NCBI GenBank assembly: GCA_015680685.1
Contig: MNCI01028438.1
Span: forward strand, 59,213 to 123,212
DNA from: Gnetum montanum
Taxonomy: Eukaryota > Streptophyta > Gnetopsida > Gnetales > Gnetaceae
Direction of reading: 5' to 3'
DNA length: 64,000 nt
Made by a program: the position numbers and the translations under genes. This document shows positions 22,795 through 32,981 of this stretch, piece after piece; position 1 is the first letter of the stretch; every line of letters starts with the position of its first letter. The notes under the pieces were generated by a model. It was not told where the DNA came from. It was given only the letters and a program-made list of their open reading frames with translations, and did no database searches.

Positions 22795-25581
22795 TCATGT
22801 AGTTCCTGGTGGTGGTGGCTCCTCCATGGGTGCTTTTCCTTTCTCTTGTGCTCCAGGCTTTGAAGGTTGATGACGCTGAAGAATGGCCTAGAACTTCTCC
22901 TCTTCGGTCTGAGGATCTTGTGCTGTCCATGCTAATGTTCCAATGTTTGACAAAGTCAACACTTCCCACAGACAGGGTAGTTGCAGGAACATCTGATTGG
23001 CTTTAACATACCACACCGCGAACACCTGTCGTTCCTCTTCATAGGCTCTGGATTTATCTTTGTATTCATGAAGATCTGTTAGCCATCGAGCCAAGTCAGT
23101 TGCAACATCTTTCTATCCTTGGTAGCTTTCTTTTACCACTACAAGTTCAGAATTTGCAACATCCAATTTTTCAACCAGCTTCTTGCATTCTGCAAATTCT
23201 GTTTCATATTTGAGATGGGTGGAAGCTACCTGCTGCTTGAGCTCTATTCTCAGGCGCCTGTTGTTAACATGGAAAGGTTGGCATATCTAAGGTTATCCAA
23301 CTCCATGTATTCTATCAAGTCCTAGATTTGAAGGTCCCAATTTTTAATTTCCGCTTGGTGGGCGAAGGCGTAAGTGTCCAATATGGCCCTCTAATCAGTG
23401 TGTTGAGCACTGATAGCGTTGATTTGAGCCTTGGCCATGTGGATCTCCTTCTCTAGGATTTTTTTATACATCCCCACCTTATCACAGAAATTCTCCTTCA
23501 GCTTCTCATGTCGTTTAGCCTCATTCTGCCGCACGCTTATCTCAATTGCTGATTTTTGGCGAATAGCGTGTACCTCCTCCATTGAGAGGGTTTGATTCTC
23601 TCTTGCTAAATGGCTTACATCTCAGTTAACCCGAATGCATTGTTCTCGTAGCTGATGAAAGTGTTCATTGAGAACATTCTTTTGTTTCTCCATAGAGGTC
23701 AACCGAAGGTTATCTGCAACCAACTGCTTATTTTCTTCTTCTAAGGCCTTAAGTGCCTTAAGATGTGCATGAGTTTATGCCCGTGCTGCGGAGGCATCCC
23801 AAGTGGCCGTCTCCTTTCTTATACCACCTTCTTATTCTTTGCGATCAACTTTGTGAGTTGATCTATTCTAAAATTTTCTAGCTGGTCTGCAAGAACAAAT
23901 TGTAGAGGATCCCACTGTGTTGCTTGTAAGGCTACGAGCTGTTCTTATAGTCTCTGCACTTCAACTTCAGCATGCTCTGTCCTTACTTTGGATATGACCA
24001 ACTTCCCCTTTGTGGAAATGAGGTCTGATTGAATTGCTGTGACATCTTGAGGGATGTAAAATAGAGATGTCATTACTTGTCCTGTTTGAAGCAATCTGTC
24101 AAGTGCATCCTCATGTTCCGCAGGAGTCATTGAGGTTTCGGCAAGAGTTTGAGCATCTCGTGCTCCTGAGAGATCTTTTGATGGCACAACAAGTACATTA
24201 AAGGATTCTTTGATGTGGTCAACGACCACTTTAGTAGCTCTCATGACATCCTGGTATTGCATGACCACCACAGTGGCCCCTTCACCAGTCTCTAACTACA
24301 ATTGAAAAGATGTCGTGTTTCCTGAGATCTGTTGTGACCATCTACTTTCCCCTCCTCCTATTTAAATTGAGACTTCACCCCTTGTGTGATCAAGAGAAAT
24401 TGTAGGTTGAATGGCATCGTTGAAGATGAGGAAGAGGCTTGTGTCTTCACGACTTCCCCAAATAACCATCTTAGTGATGGCTTGAAGATGGCTCATTGAT
24501 GGTCTGTAGTCTTGCGGCAGTGGCAGCTAATCTTGACTTGTGCCAAGCACTACTTCTTGTTGTTGGCTGGGATCCATGGCTAGAGGTTGACTGGGTCCTG
24601 CAAGTTGAGTTGTAGGTGATCTAGTCATATGTTCTTCTTCTTCATCTAGTATCAGCTCTTCACCAATGCTCTTTCTTGGAGCTGGCACCTTTAGTAGTTT
24701 AGCATAAGAATAATTCTAGGCTTTTCGGAGGACATCATTTGTCTATCCTTGAATACTAGCTTGTTGGCACAGTTTTCTGATAAGGCAGGGAAAAGGTAGC
24801 GCCATCTTCCCTAACTTCTGTTCTTCAAATCGCATGAGGATCTCTGTCAAATATAGATGGGGAAGGTTAGTGGTAACCTTTCCCATCAACCCTGCACATC
24901 CCCTAGCCGCATATGTCGATATTCTTTTCAAACCTTTTGTGGGGAAGAGGTGATAGGTTCCAATTTTAAAACAAACTCTCTCTTGTATCATCAATTCTCC
25001 AAAAGCTTTATCTCTGCCATAAGCCTTCTCTAACCAATCCTTTCGCACATCAGGGTATGAATAGGTAGATAACCGAGCAACATGAGGCCCTATATTTGGA
25101 AGGTTTAATGCTTCCAAAATTGCCTACGCAGAGAAGTCTACTGTCACACCACAAATATTTACAATGGTACCTTGCTCCTTATTGTGCCAGAACTGGTACA
25201 TTTCACCTAAGTACCAGGCATCACATTTAGAGAGGACAGGCCATAAGGGATACCCCTTGAGGTGATCCCTAACAGCCTCAGGAGTGAACTCTGCAAAAGA
25301 TTCAAACTTTAGCTCCATAATCACAGTAGCGAATGTGGACTTCTCATGGATAGCCTGAACACACTCCAGGGGCAACGTGAGTTATTGTCTCGGTTCAGGC
25401 GCAGCAACAACTCCTCCTTCTATCTGCCCGGTCCGTCTGGTAGGAGGTTATTCTTGATGGATGCTGAATGATTGCATCTCCTGTTCTGCATGCTGTCCAG
25501 CAGGGACTTGTCTTCCACCTCTCCGAGGTTGTTTCGCTCCACCTTGAACCAGACCCTCCTGCTGTGCATGTTTTGGGGCCA
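22795..25581 (-). pseudogene. Element B ORF-X: large extra ORF (decayed)
   Basis: About 928 codons from the ATG at 25,581, directly after a TTGCAG acceptor, to a TGA at 22,795-22,797 following EEPPPPGTT. In order: a basic, Gln/Arg-rich start (MAPKHAQQEG, RRGGRQ); ALSKCDAWYLGEMYQFWHN-like block; ICGVTVDFSA then ILEALNLPNIG; ERVCFKIGTYHLFPTKG and STYAARGCAGLMGKV, TNLPHLYL; a Pro/Gln linker; heptad-rich coiled-coil segments from about 24,270 to 23,390; a YMELDNLRYANL block; and a C-terminal RQVFAVWYVKANQMFLQLPCLW block. A has the same blocks in the same order (YHL.P, CA.L.GK, NLP.L.L, LRYANL, LPC.W). Internal TAG/TGA stops break it. The function is unknown; a DNA- or RNA-binding partner of the element is possible. 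Confidence 0.72.
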
Positions 25582-26064
25582 TCTGCAATCACACGGGCCA
25601 AGCATTAATAAGGTTGTTTTCAAATTCAAGTTATACATTACTGCTTGCCTTAAATAAAGATCTTATGTTATAACGTGTGATCGTTCTTGAAAATTGTAAT
25701 AATGGATCTTGTGACTTAGGTGGGTTTCATTTTAATCCCCCGGTGTACCTAAGGTCATATGATTTTTGGCACAATCTTTCTAAGTGTTAGTGTTAATTAC
25801 CCTAATTGATGTCCTTTGGGTGATGATAAATTTCAAAAAATTTAGGCACTTTTCGGTAAGTGTCTCTCCCCCACAACTAAATTGAACACTCCGGGTTCAA
25901 TCAGGTTCAAATGGAATTAAAATTGGAGCACTAGTGAGCGAGATATGAGTGAAAAAGCAAGGGTCACGCAATCACAAGTCGTAGAGAAAAATTTCAAAAA
26001 CTCCACCACCCCCCCCCCTGCGTGTAAATGGAAAAATGATGCTAAGTGTTGTGGCGGGGGTACC
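25582..26064 (-). other. ORF-X leader with splice acceptor (element B)
   Basis: Minus-strand sequence ends CGTGTGATTGCAG immediately before the ATG, a good 3' splice site. A polypurine-like tract (complement of TCTCCCCCACAAC) lies at about 25,865-25,878 and a G-rich run near 26,008-26,020. I infer a leader intron; the donor is not resolved. Confidence 0.55.
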
Positions 26065-26157
26065 TATTTATAGGTAAATAGGACAGATATCGCATATGAT
26101 GCATCGCGTACGCGATATCATGTGGGATGCGATATCGCGTATGCAATATCTCGGCCC
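26065..26157 (-). promoter_or_regulatory. Internal U3-like promoter of ORF-X (element B)
   Basis: TATAAATA on the minus strand at 26,065-26,072, immediately preceded in element sense by GATATC palindromes (GCGATATCGC at about 26,129-26,138, paired with GCAATATC across a GTAT spacer, and a CGCGTACGCGATATC unit near 26,105). This is the same motif type, pairing and TATA context as B's own LTR, about 485 bases before the ORF-X ATG. Confidence 0.65.
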
Positions 26158-27060
26158 TACTAATGTGAGACACATGAAAAATACCGAATTTTTAATGATT
26201 TTCTTGAAATTAAAGTTGGAAATTGAGGACATGGGCAAGTAGTAAGATTTCCTAGGGTAATTTCATTAATTCGAGAGGCACTCTTAATGATAATGATGTG
26301 AACTTCAGCAATAAAAAATTTGGCAGTTACGAAAAAAGGAAATGTAATGGTACATTGGAACGTAGAAATGAAAGAGGGATAATAATAGGGAAAGAAAGTC
26401 AAGTGGAAAATTAAGCTAAGGGTAAGAAATTGTGTGTTTGAGCTAGAGAATTAGTGAAGATTACAACAAAATTACACAAGTGGATCCTCCCCAGAGCAGG
26501 TTTCAACCTATAATTCCCTTGTGTAACCACACTTAAAGTGTCTGTGGGCACTAGAAGGGTTAAATGTAATCCGCACTAACTCCACAAAACACACACATGT
26601 AAATATCACCGGAATGAGATGAAAATTTGATGCTACATGGGACACAAGCTACAATTACACGAATCGTGAGATGAGATGAAGTATAGAAAGGGATCATAGA
26701 GATTGGGACATGAGGTAACTGACTTAGGACACAGTGAATCCTGTGTGAAAAGCATGATTAAGGTGTTATTAACCGATCATTCCAAGATCAGGACCAAGTC
26801 CATCCTTCAATCAGTGACATTGCATCATTTCATCCCATGGCAAACAACTATGAGAGTACCACAACAACAAGGCGTACGATCACTTAGCGTTTTATGTAGG
26901 GGAGGAGTGATTTTTGTTTTGTGGCACCTTGTTTTTCTCTTTTTCTTCTTTTTTTTTCTTTTTCGAATACTAAATCTAGAGAAATTGCCAACTTTCAGGC
27001 ATGGGTGCATGTCTTTCTAGTGGGACCCCCTAGAACAGTGTTTAACTTTTGAGTGCCCTT
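26158..27060. other. Element B non-coding region upstream of ORF-X promoter
   Basis: No gene. It corresponds to the non-coding region of A and D: ATCAGTGACATTGCATCA near 26,812 matches TTCAGTGACATCGCATCA near 5,492 in A, and AAGTGGATCC near 26,478 matches A near 5,155. The open frames at 26,703-27,020 contain low-complexity T-rich sequence. Confidence 0.5.
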
Positions 27061-27358
27061 TTGAATACTCTTACTTCCATTTCATGAGATCTACAAGGAT
27101 CTTAGTACAACCACGTTGCCTGATAACTCCCATAGACATCACCAAAGAGAATCCACAAGTCCCCTTTGTTGGCACATTTGGCCATTCCATGGAATAGTTG
27201 GAATATTTTATTGGAACAATCTATGGTTGTAAATTTAGTAGTAAATTTATAGTTTTAATGTTGTGAGTTGGTGGGAAGACAAGGCCATGTGGTCCGTTGC
27301 CGTCACTGCAACGCTCACTGGAATCATCATCTTGGACTATCCCTAGTACCGCCTCTGC

Positions 27359-27664
27359 TTGCAGAGGAACAAAATGAAAGGCAAGGATTATTTGAATGAT
27401 GGGGATTTTGCCAGGGTAGAAGGTCCTACCGCCAGAGTAGGGATTACAGTGATGAAACTCCATGATACGGTTACCAAAACTGGAATTCCTGGATCTTGGA
27501 AAAATTATAGTTCAAAGCAAAAGGGAGGGTCCAAACCAAGAGATTTCTGTGCTGAAAGCAGTGTCAAATTGTACAATAATCATCTCATAGGGGTTACGCT
27601 TCCCAAGTTTGGGGAAGTTGGGGCAGAATTTCCAGTACCTTCTACTGTCCTGAAATTTTATTAA
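27359..27664 (+). pseudogene. Possible remnant of an upstream jacalin domain
   Basis: Open plus-strand frame of 101 codons. Its end, KFGEVGAEFPVPSTV, resembles the YGPFG..GT.FS.P strand of jacalin domains, and FLDAIGIYTQ at about 28,029-28,058 (start of the next frame) resembles the closing LDAIG strand. Together they suggest a first jacalin repeat broken by about 350 bases, an intron or decay. Weakly supported. Confidence 0.3.
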
Positions 27665-27887
27665 CAGTACTTCACCGGCCACCATTGGGAATTCGTCATC
27701 ACTGATAAGCCTAAGTTTGTCAGACTAATGAGACACAGATTTAAGATGGAGATGGATTATTAACATAACAATTTCAGGACCCGCGTGGAAAAACAAGTAT
27801 TTTTCGGCCATCGCCGCATTTTGTCTATTTTGGCCCACTTGTGCTCGGTCGTAACAAGGCAGCCGTACTGGAAGATGCGGCACATTT

Positions 27888-28649
27888 TTGTGGCCAATAA
27901 GGGCCAACTTTCTGAGTAAAATAATTCCTCCTCTAGTTGGCATGAGATCTTTGCAGAAATCTGATAATGGATACATGGGTGCTCTGATGAATCAAAGGCT
28001 AACATACGTCAATCTCGGTGGCACTTTCTTGGACGCCATCGGCATTTACACTCAGTTTTCTCTGAAATTCATGTTTGGTCGAGATGGCTACGCAGCATCT
28101 AGACTCTTAAACACCTATGTTTCTTCAGTTGAAGACATTGCCGACGCTTTGAAGGTTTCTGACGACTGTAACTCGAAGCCGACTCCATCACTGATATGGG
28201 GAGGCCAGGGAGGAAATCCTTGGGATGACGGAGTTCGCTGTGGTATTCGCCAGATCACCCTACGATGGGCAGATGTTGTGGACTCCATCACACTCGAATA
28301 CGCTCGAAATGAAAACTTCTTTTGGGGAATCAGGCACGGTGGCCTCGGCGGAGGCAAATGCCACACGATTCGTTTAAACTATCCGGATGAGTATCTGACA
28401 TGTGTGAGCGGCTACTACAGCATGTTGGGGCAATGGAAGCCTGTGGCAATTAGAAGCTTGACATTTCAAAGCAACTTGCGCAAGTATGGACCTTATGGGA
28501 TTGACCAAGGAACATTCTTTTCTTCTCCTGTGAAAGGCTGCAAAATTCTGGGATTCTGTGGAAAAGCCGGTTGGTATTTGGATGCCATTGGAGTCCACAT
28601 GTTGGCTGAGACCCAACCGACCCTGACAAGGATGATAGCTCAGACGTGA
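27888..28649 (+). CDS. Jacalin-related (mannose-binding-type) lectin
   Basis: Open frame of 253 codons ending at TGA 28,647-28,649. Residues about 100-240 form one full jacalin-like beta-prism domain: IWGGQGGNPWDDG (strand 1), ITLRWADVVDSITLEY, a Gly-rich loop HGGLGGGKCHTIRL, YLTCVSGYYS, IRSLTFQSNLRKYGPYG, GTFF, and the closing GWYLDAIGVHM, which holds the usual sugar-contact loop (GxxxD type: GWYLD). Jacalin-related lectins bind mannose or galactose glycans and often act in stress or defence; Cys residues are unusually frequent here. The true start is uncertain: residues 1-57 end in another FLDAIGIY strand, so upstream exons or a first jacalin repeat are likely. It lies antisense inside retroelement B, so it is either a captured or a later-inserted gene. 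The domain itself has no stop, unlike all neighbouring transposon genes. Confidence 0.75.
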   Translation: MWPIRANFLSKIIPPLVGMRSLQKSDNGYMGALMNQRLTYVNLGGTFLDAIGIYTQFSLKFMFGRDGYAASRLLNTYVSSVEDIADALKVSDDCNSKPTPSLIWGGQGGNPWDDGVRCGIRQITLRWADVVDSITLEYARNENFFWGIRHGGLGGGKCHTIRLNYPDEYLTCVSGYYSMLGQWKPVAIRSLTFQSNLRKYGPYGIDQGTFFSSPVKGCKILGFCGKAGWYLDAIGVHMLAETQPTLTRMIAQT

Positions 28650-28906
28650 ACATTGCATGGATAAGAGGTTGCGTTGAAGCCCCTACGTTCCTACAAAATG
28701 AGTGCATTACTGTACGTAAGACATTGCTGAGCATTGATGAATATTTCATCCAAGAATTTTTTGTCATAAAAAAAGAGCTTACATTGAAAAGATAATTATG
28801 TAGCGTCATTTGTAAAGAAGAAATTTGGCTATTATCCCTTTTGTTCCTATGGAAGTTGTAACTTCCTATGATAGTTAAATGTAACTACTTTTAATTTTGA
28901 TTACCA

Positions 28907-29130
28907 TGAAGACACTTGGCAATTAAAAAGGCCACTTGTCAACTACAACCTCTTTATCTCCACAATGGCCACTTGTCAACTAAATTGGACACGTGTCAAC
29001 TGCAACTTGTTTCTCTCCATGGTGAACACTTGGGGACTAAGTGAAGACACTTGGCAACTCAATGAAGACACTTGGTAACTCAATGAAGACACTTGGCAAC
29101 TGAATGAAGACACTTGGCAATTACATGGGA
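28907..29130 (+). repeat. Minisatellite, about 21-bp unit
   Basis: GAAGACACTTGGCAACTCAAT repeats four times nearly perfectly at about 29,043-29,125. Diverged versions (CCACTTGTCAACT, ACACGTGTCAACT) are scattered upstream from 28,907. Located 200-400 bases before a TATA box, so it may be a U3/enhancer-type repeat. Confidence 0.8.
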
Positions 29131-29184
29131 CACATGGTAGATGCAGCATTTTTATCTCTTTTGTGGTTGAAACCACCCAAAATT

Positions 29185-29262
29185 GTTGTAACTTACCTAA
29201 CTTGTTGGGCAAGTAACCTCCTAACTTGTTGGGCAAGTAATCTCCTAATTGGTTGGCCAGGT
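29185..29262 (+). repeat. Short tandem repeat, about 25-bp unit
   Basis: CTAACTTGTTGGGCAAGTAA with CTC spacers occurs three times, the last degenerate (CTAATTGGTTGGCCAGG). Confidence 0.7.
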
Positions 29263-29328
29263 TACTTGGGAGAGAAGTTAGGTGAGATATTTTTGAATAT
29301 GTAACTTCCCTACCTACCTTGGAACCCT

Positions 29329-29340
29329 ATAAAAAGGCTT
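29329..29340 (+). promoter_or_regulatory. Plus-strand TATA box (LTR-like or host promoter)
   Basis: CCCTATAAAAAGGC follows the minisatellites and precedes a leader with no long ORF. The arrangement of repeats, TATA, then long untranslated sequence resembles a retroelement LTR, but no second copy is in the window. Confidence 0.45.
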
Positions 29341-30650
29341 CAAGGGTCAAGGAGGAAAAAAGACACCCATCACACTTGGAAGATTTGTAAAGAAGATTGT
29401 TTGCAAGATGGCTTGCTAGAATAAAGATTTCAGCCTCTTTGTCATGGTCCTGTGAGTTATGCATTTCATTTTTTGTTTTGTTTAAATTGCTTAGCTAGTG
29501 GTTTAGATAGTATCATCCTTGGCAAGTAATTTTGGGATTTTTAGATTGCTCTTACTGTTCTTGTTGCCCGATAGAAATTTCTATTAAAATTTTGTTATAG
29601 AAGAGCTTGTGTTTAAAAGCCTTAAGAGCATTTTAGTAGTAAATTTCATTATTGTGCAACGTGTGTGAACTGCTATTGGGATTATTGTAAAAGAGCCTCT
29701 GTTTGTCGTCACGCCGTTGAATAATTCAGTAGTCAAGAGGGTTCAGAAAATCTTTGGTATTTTGGTGGGACCAGAATAGCTTCTTTTTATCTTTAAAGTG
29801 AATTCCCATGGTATTTCAATCAGAAATTGTTAAGTTTTTTAAGGGTTCTGTTTGAATGCAATCGTTGACATCTATTATCTAGTCAAAATGGAGTCTCGTA
29901 CGTGGTAGTCTACGCAGCAATTTTTGGTAGCATAATAGGATTGTCTTGAAGATATTGCTTGTTTGAACCTTGGAAGTTTGAACAATTCGTAGATATTGAA
30001 TTTGGGATAGCTTTATTGCGAAGTGTTTACTTGTGTCATTTTACCTTATTTCAATATTTGAGGTCTACACAAATCTGCTTTCTTTTCTTTTCTGCTTATT
30101 TCCATCGAATCTTGCTCTATTTCTAGTTTTCTTGTGGAACTATCTCTTTCTCTGGGGAAAATTAGGAGTAGATTGCGGAGTTGTGCTCAAATGTTTTTGC
30201 AAAATTTTATTTGTTACAAGTAGGTATTATAAGGACCGCGTAGACTAAGCAGTTGAACAAAATAGAAAATTTTCAACAACTCATAGTACTTGGCAAAGCT
30301 GGCTGAATCTCTTTAAAGTAAGTCATTTGTAGTTCACACACAACGCAATTATTACATTTTACACAACCACACGCCGCAACAGCACACACACATACTCACA
30401 TTAACTACTGAGTTTATTTGGAGGTATCTGGGCCTTGGTGTTGCCAGAGACTAGCAGGCACCTAAATCCTATTCGAGGACACTCGTTGGCGGTCGCGTCC
30501 CAACCGGTCACCAACACCCTTGATGTCACACCCTAATCATTCCCTCTTGGTATTTCCTTTTTCATTCTAGGTACAATAAACACAAAATTAATTTTTAGTT
30601 TTTATACATGTCAAGAATATCATTATACCCTTGAACAGAACCTCTTATTT

Positions 30651-30950
30651 ATAGAGTGGATGAGTGGGTGTAATGGGCTCACTCTTCCAAATAATTGACC
30701 ACTCATGACTTAATAACATAGAACACACCTCAACCAACAATCCACATGAGTGTTTTATTCGTAGATGAGATTACTTACAAAAGTGTAAAAAGATAAAAAC
30801 ATAAAAAGGTAAAAAGATAAAACAAAAAAGTTGAAAAAATGAAAAATTGGAAAACAAAATGTTGTAAAATTAAAGAAAATGAAAAATGTTTATTAATCCT
30901 GCTTGTTATTGAAATGGGGGATATCCCCCATAACTAATCAGTTGAGGATG
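30651..30950 (-). other. Element B post-gag region with TATA-like and polypurine-like sites
   Basis: On the minus strand TTAGTTATGGGGGATATCC at about 30,920-30,940 matches the tract that follows integrase in D (50,219) and A. It is followed by a T-rich stretch like D 50,270-50,400. A TATAAATAAGAGG motif lies at about 30,648-30,660 (minus), the same wording as the LTR TATA region. Confidence 0.5.
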
Positions 30951-32866
30951 GAAAGGATTAATAAATAAAAGATAAGGATCCTTGCATGTTGGAAGTATTG
31001 GAACCGGTCTATAGTTATCCCATTGGGGTTCACACACTTGATTGTAATAAGCATAGTGGGGCACTTTATACGATGTAGTTTCCAGATAATGAGTTGATCC
31101 ACTATGATGTTGGTGACCGTTAGATGGTATGCAAGGATTAGGATGATGCCTCCCATGGTTATGTTCATTGGGCTATGTGGTTGTTGGAGTGTTAGTTGGT
31201 GGCCCTAATGAAGTTACACAAGGCGTTGGATTCGAAGGTAAGGGTGCACCACATTGGTGGACTTGCGCTAGGTTGGAAGACGCAGTGGCCTTGGAATTGT
31301 GTTGTCCCTTCCTACGGCCGTGTTTAAAGAAACGACGCTTTTGATGTTGAGGAGGCTTTTCACTACTGTTAATAGCAGTAGCGCAAGTGTTATTCATGGG
31401 TTGTCGTGGTGCAAGTACGTTAGGGGCAGTTGGTGGCGATGTGGAAGGAGGGAAAGGATAAGAATGTTGAAAGTTAGGAGGAATATAAGGTGCACAAGGT
31501 GGTGGTTGCGTTGGAGGCATGGGTTGATAGTATTATGGAGAATAGTAGTGTGGTGAGACAAAGTATGTTGGCCCAGTTAGAGAAATAAGATGTTGAACGT
31601 GATAAGCATTTGAGTTCGGAAAATATGAAGGGTGCCTTCAGTCTAAGGGTGGTCTCCGCCACGACTGGGATGGTTGTCACTATGATCGAACACAGGATCT
31701 CTGTATGAACTCTAGATGTAACATGTTTCCCCAATGCTCATATAAATGTAACAATATTGGGCATTGGCCTTTGGGGTGATCGTACAGGCATATGTTGCAT
31801 TCATACGTAGGATTGGCACTTGAGCACTTATTCCCTTCATTCTTTTTGTTTGAATGTCTAATGTTTTGTCCTGCTTCTTGGGTTGTCAAAAATCTATCTC
31901 CAATATTATTGATACATTCTCCACACTTGTGATATATCCAGTCCAACATTTTATTGATCTTTGCCTTGGCTTCTTCTAATGATTTTTGTATTGGCAAAGA
32001 TGATGTTTCCACCTTGAGATTTGTTGATTTCTCCTTGTTATGATCAGGGACCTTTGTTAGGTTGAAATTTTGGTCCTGTTGATATTTTTCAACACTCTCC
32101 CATGTAGCTATTTCTCCTTCTTCTTTTGCTACCCACTTAATAAGCTCTTGGATTTGATGGGTTCATAGTTCATATAGTTGATCTTGGGCATACGTTCCTA
32201 AGGTCTCTCTTGTTTCATTATGTAGCCCATTGATAATATGGTACATTAGCCTCTCCTTAGAAAACCCATGGCCTGGACAGTTATGTAATAGTGCATAATA
32301 TCTTTCCAAGGCCATGTCCAAGGGTTCATGTTGTGTTTGCTTCCATCCTTGGATTTTTGTCCTCAAGGCTGACACTCTTGCGTAGGTTTGATATTTTTTG
32401 TTAAAGACTTCTACCATTGTTGACCAGCGTCGTATCAAATTTGGTTTTAATGATCTATACCATACTTTTGCTTGGTCAACGAGTGTCATGGGAAAGAGCT
32501 TAAGTTTCTGCCACCCGTTATCAATGTTATTCACTGTGCAGGCATCATAGAAGGTTAGTAAGTGTTGTTGCGGATCTAAGTCATAGCCTCTTGAAAATTT
32601 GGGAAAGTTGTTAAAATTGAGCCTAGGTAGACAGCTCTCTTTACAATGCCTATGAGAGATTCGAACAGCCTCTTGTATTTGTGTTAAGCTTGTAGTGGCC
32701 AATGGGGGTCCATCGTCATCGGGTAAGTTAGGCTTTCGTGTGTTGTGATGACGTTGTTTTTGTTCATGTTTATAAGAAACTCCCACTTCAAGTTGTATAC
32801 TCCAATCTTCATCGTCATATAGTTCGTTGGTCCTCCAATGAACTTCCTCACTAAGTGTGGCATTAT
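30951..32866 (-). pseudogene. Element B gag (near-intact core, N-terminus in the gap)
   Basis: A long open stretch at 32,163-32,786 carries the capsid core: PPLATTSLTQIQEAV, FNNFPKFSRGYDLDPQQHL, WQKLKLFPMTLVDQAKVWY, RRWSTMVEVFNKKYQTY, HEPLDMALERYYALLHNCPG and ETRETLGTYAQDQLYEL. The rest follows at 31,680-32,012 with a knuckle-like CNICLYDHPKGQCP, then a Pro/Gln/His-rich tail (31,173-31,520 and beyond). Only a few stops or shifts interrupt it, fewer than in A or D gag. It runs left into post-integrase type sequence with no protease or RT, so this element encodes no pol. The 5' end is lost in the assembly gap. Confidence 0.8.
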
Positions 32867-32981
32867 NNNNNNNNNNNNNNNNNNNNNNNNNNNNNNNNNN
32901 NNNNNNNNNNNNNNNNNNNNNNNNNNNNNNNNNNNNNNNNNNNNNNNNNNNNNNNNNNNNNNNNNNNNNNNNNNNNNNNNN
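32867..32981. other. Assembly gap (115 N)
   Basis: Run of N. By comparison with the 3' LTR, about 207 bases of LTR end plus the primer site, leader and gag start should lie here, so the true gap is larger than 115 bases. Confidence 0.95.

Larger units (their letters stand above)
27061..30650. other. Foreign block inserted in element B, carrying a lectin gene
   Basis: The flanks (before about 27,060 and after about 30,650) match neighbouring parts of the element D/A non-coding region, while this block does not. It contains jacalin-type coding sequence on the plus strand, a minisatellite, and a plus-strand TATA box. I could not define the exact junctions, a target duplication or the mechanism of arrival. 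From about 29,400 to 30,560 I see no gene, but the sequence has the look of an LTR R/U5 or leader region. Confidence 0.45.

Noticed and set aside
27015-27030. CTAGT-like Helitron end near the foreign block
   Set aside because: No convincing hairpin or matching 5' terminus, so Helitron capture of the lectin could not be supported.
28115-28809. Minus-strand ORFs opposite the lectin
   Set aside because: Antisense of the jacalin domain, which is clearly coding on the plus strand.
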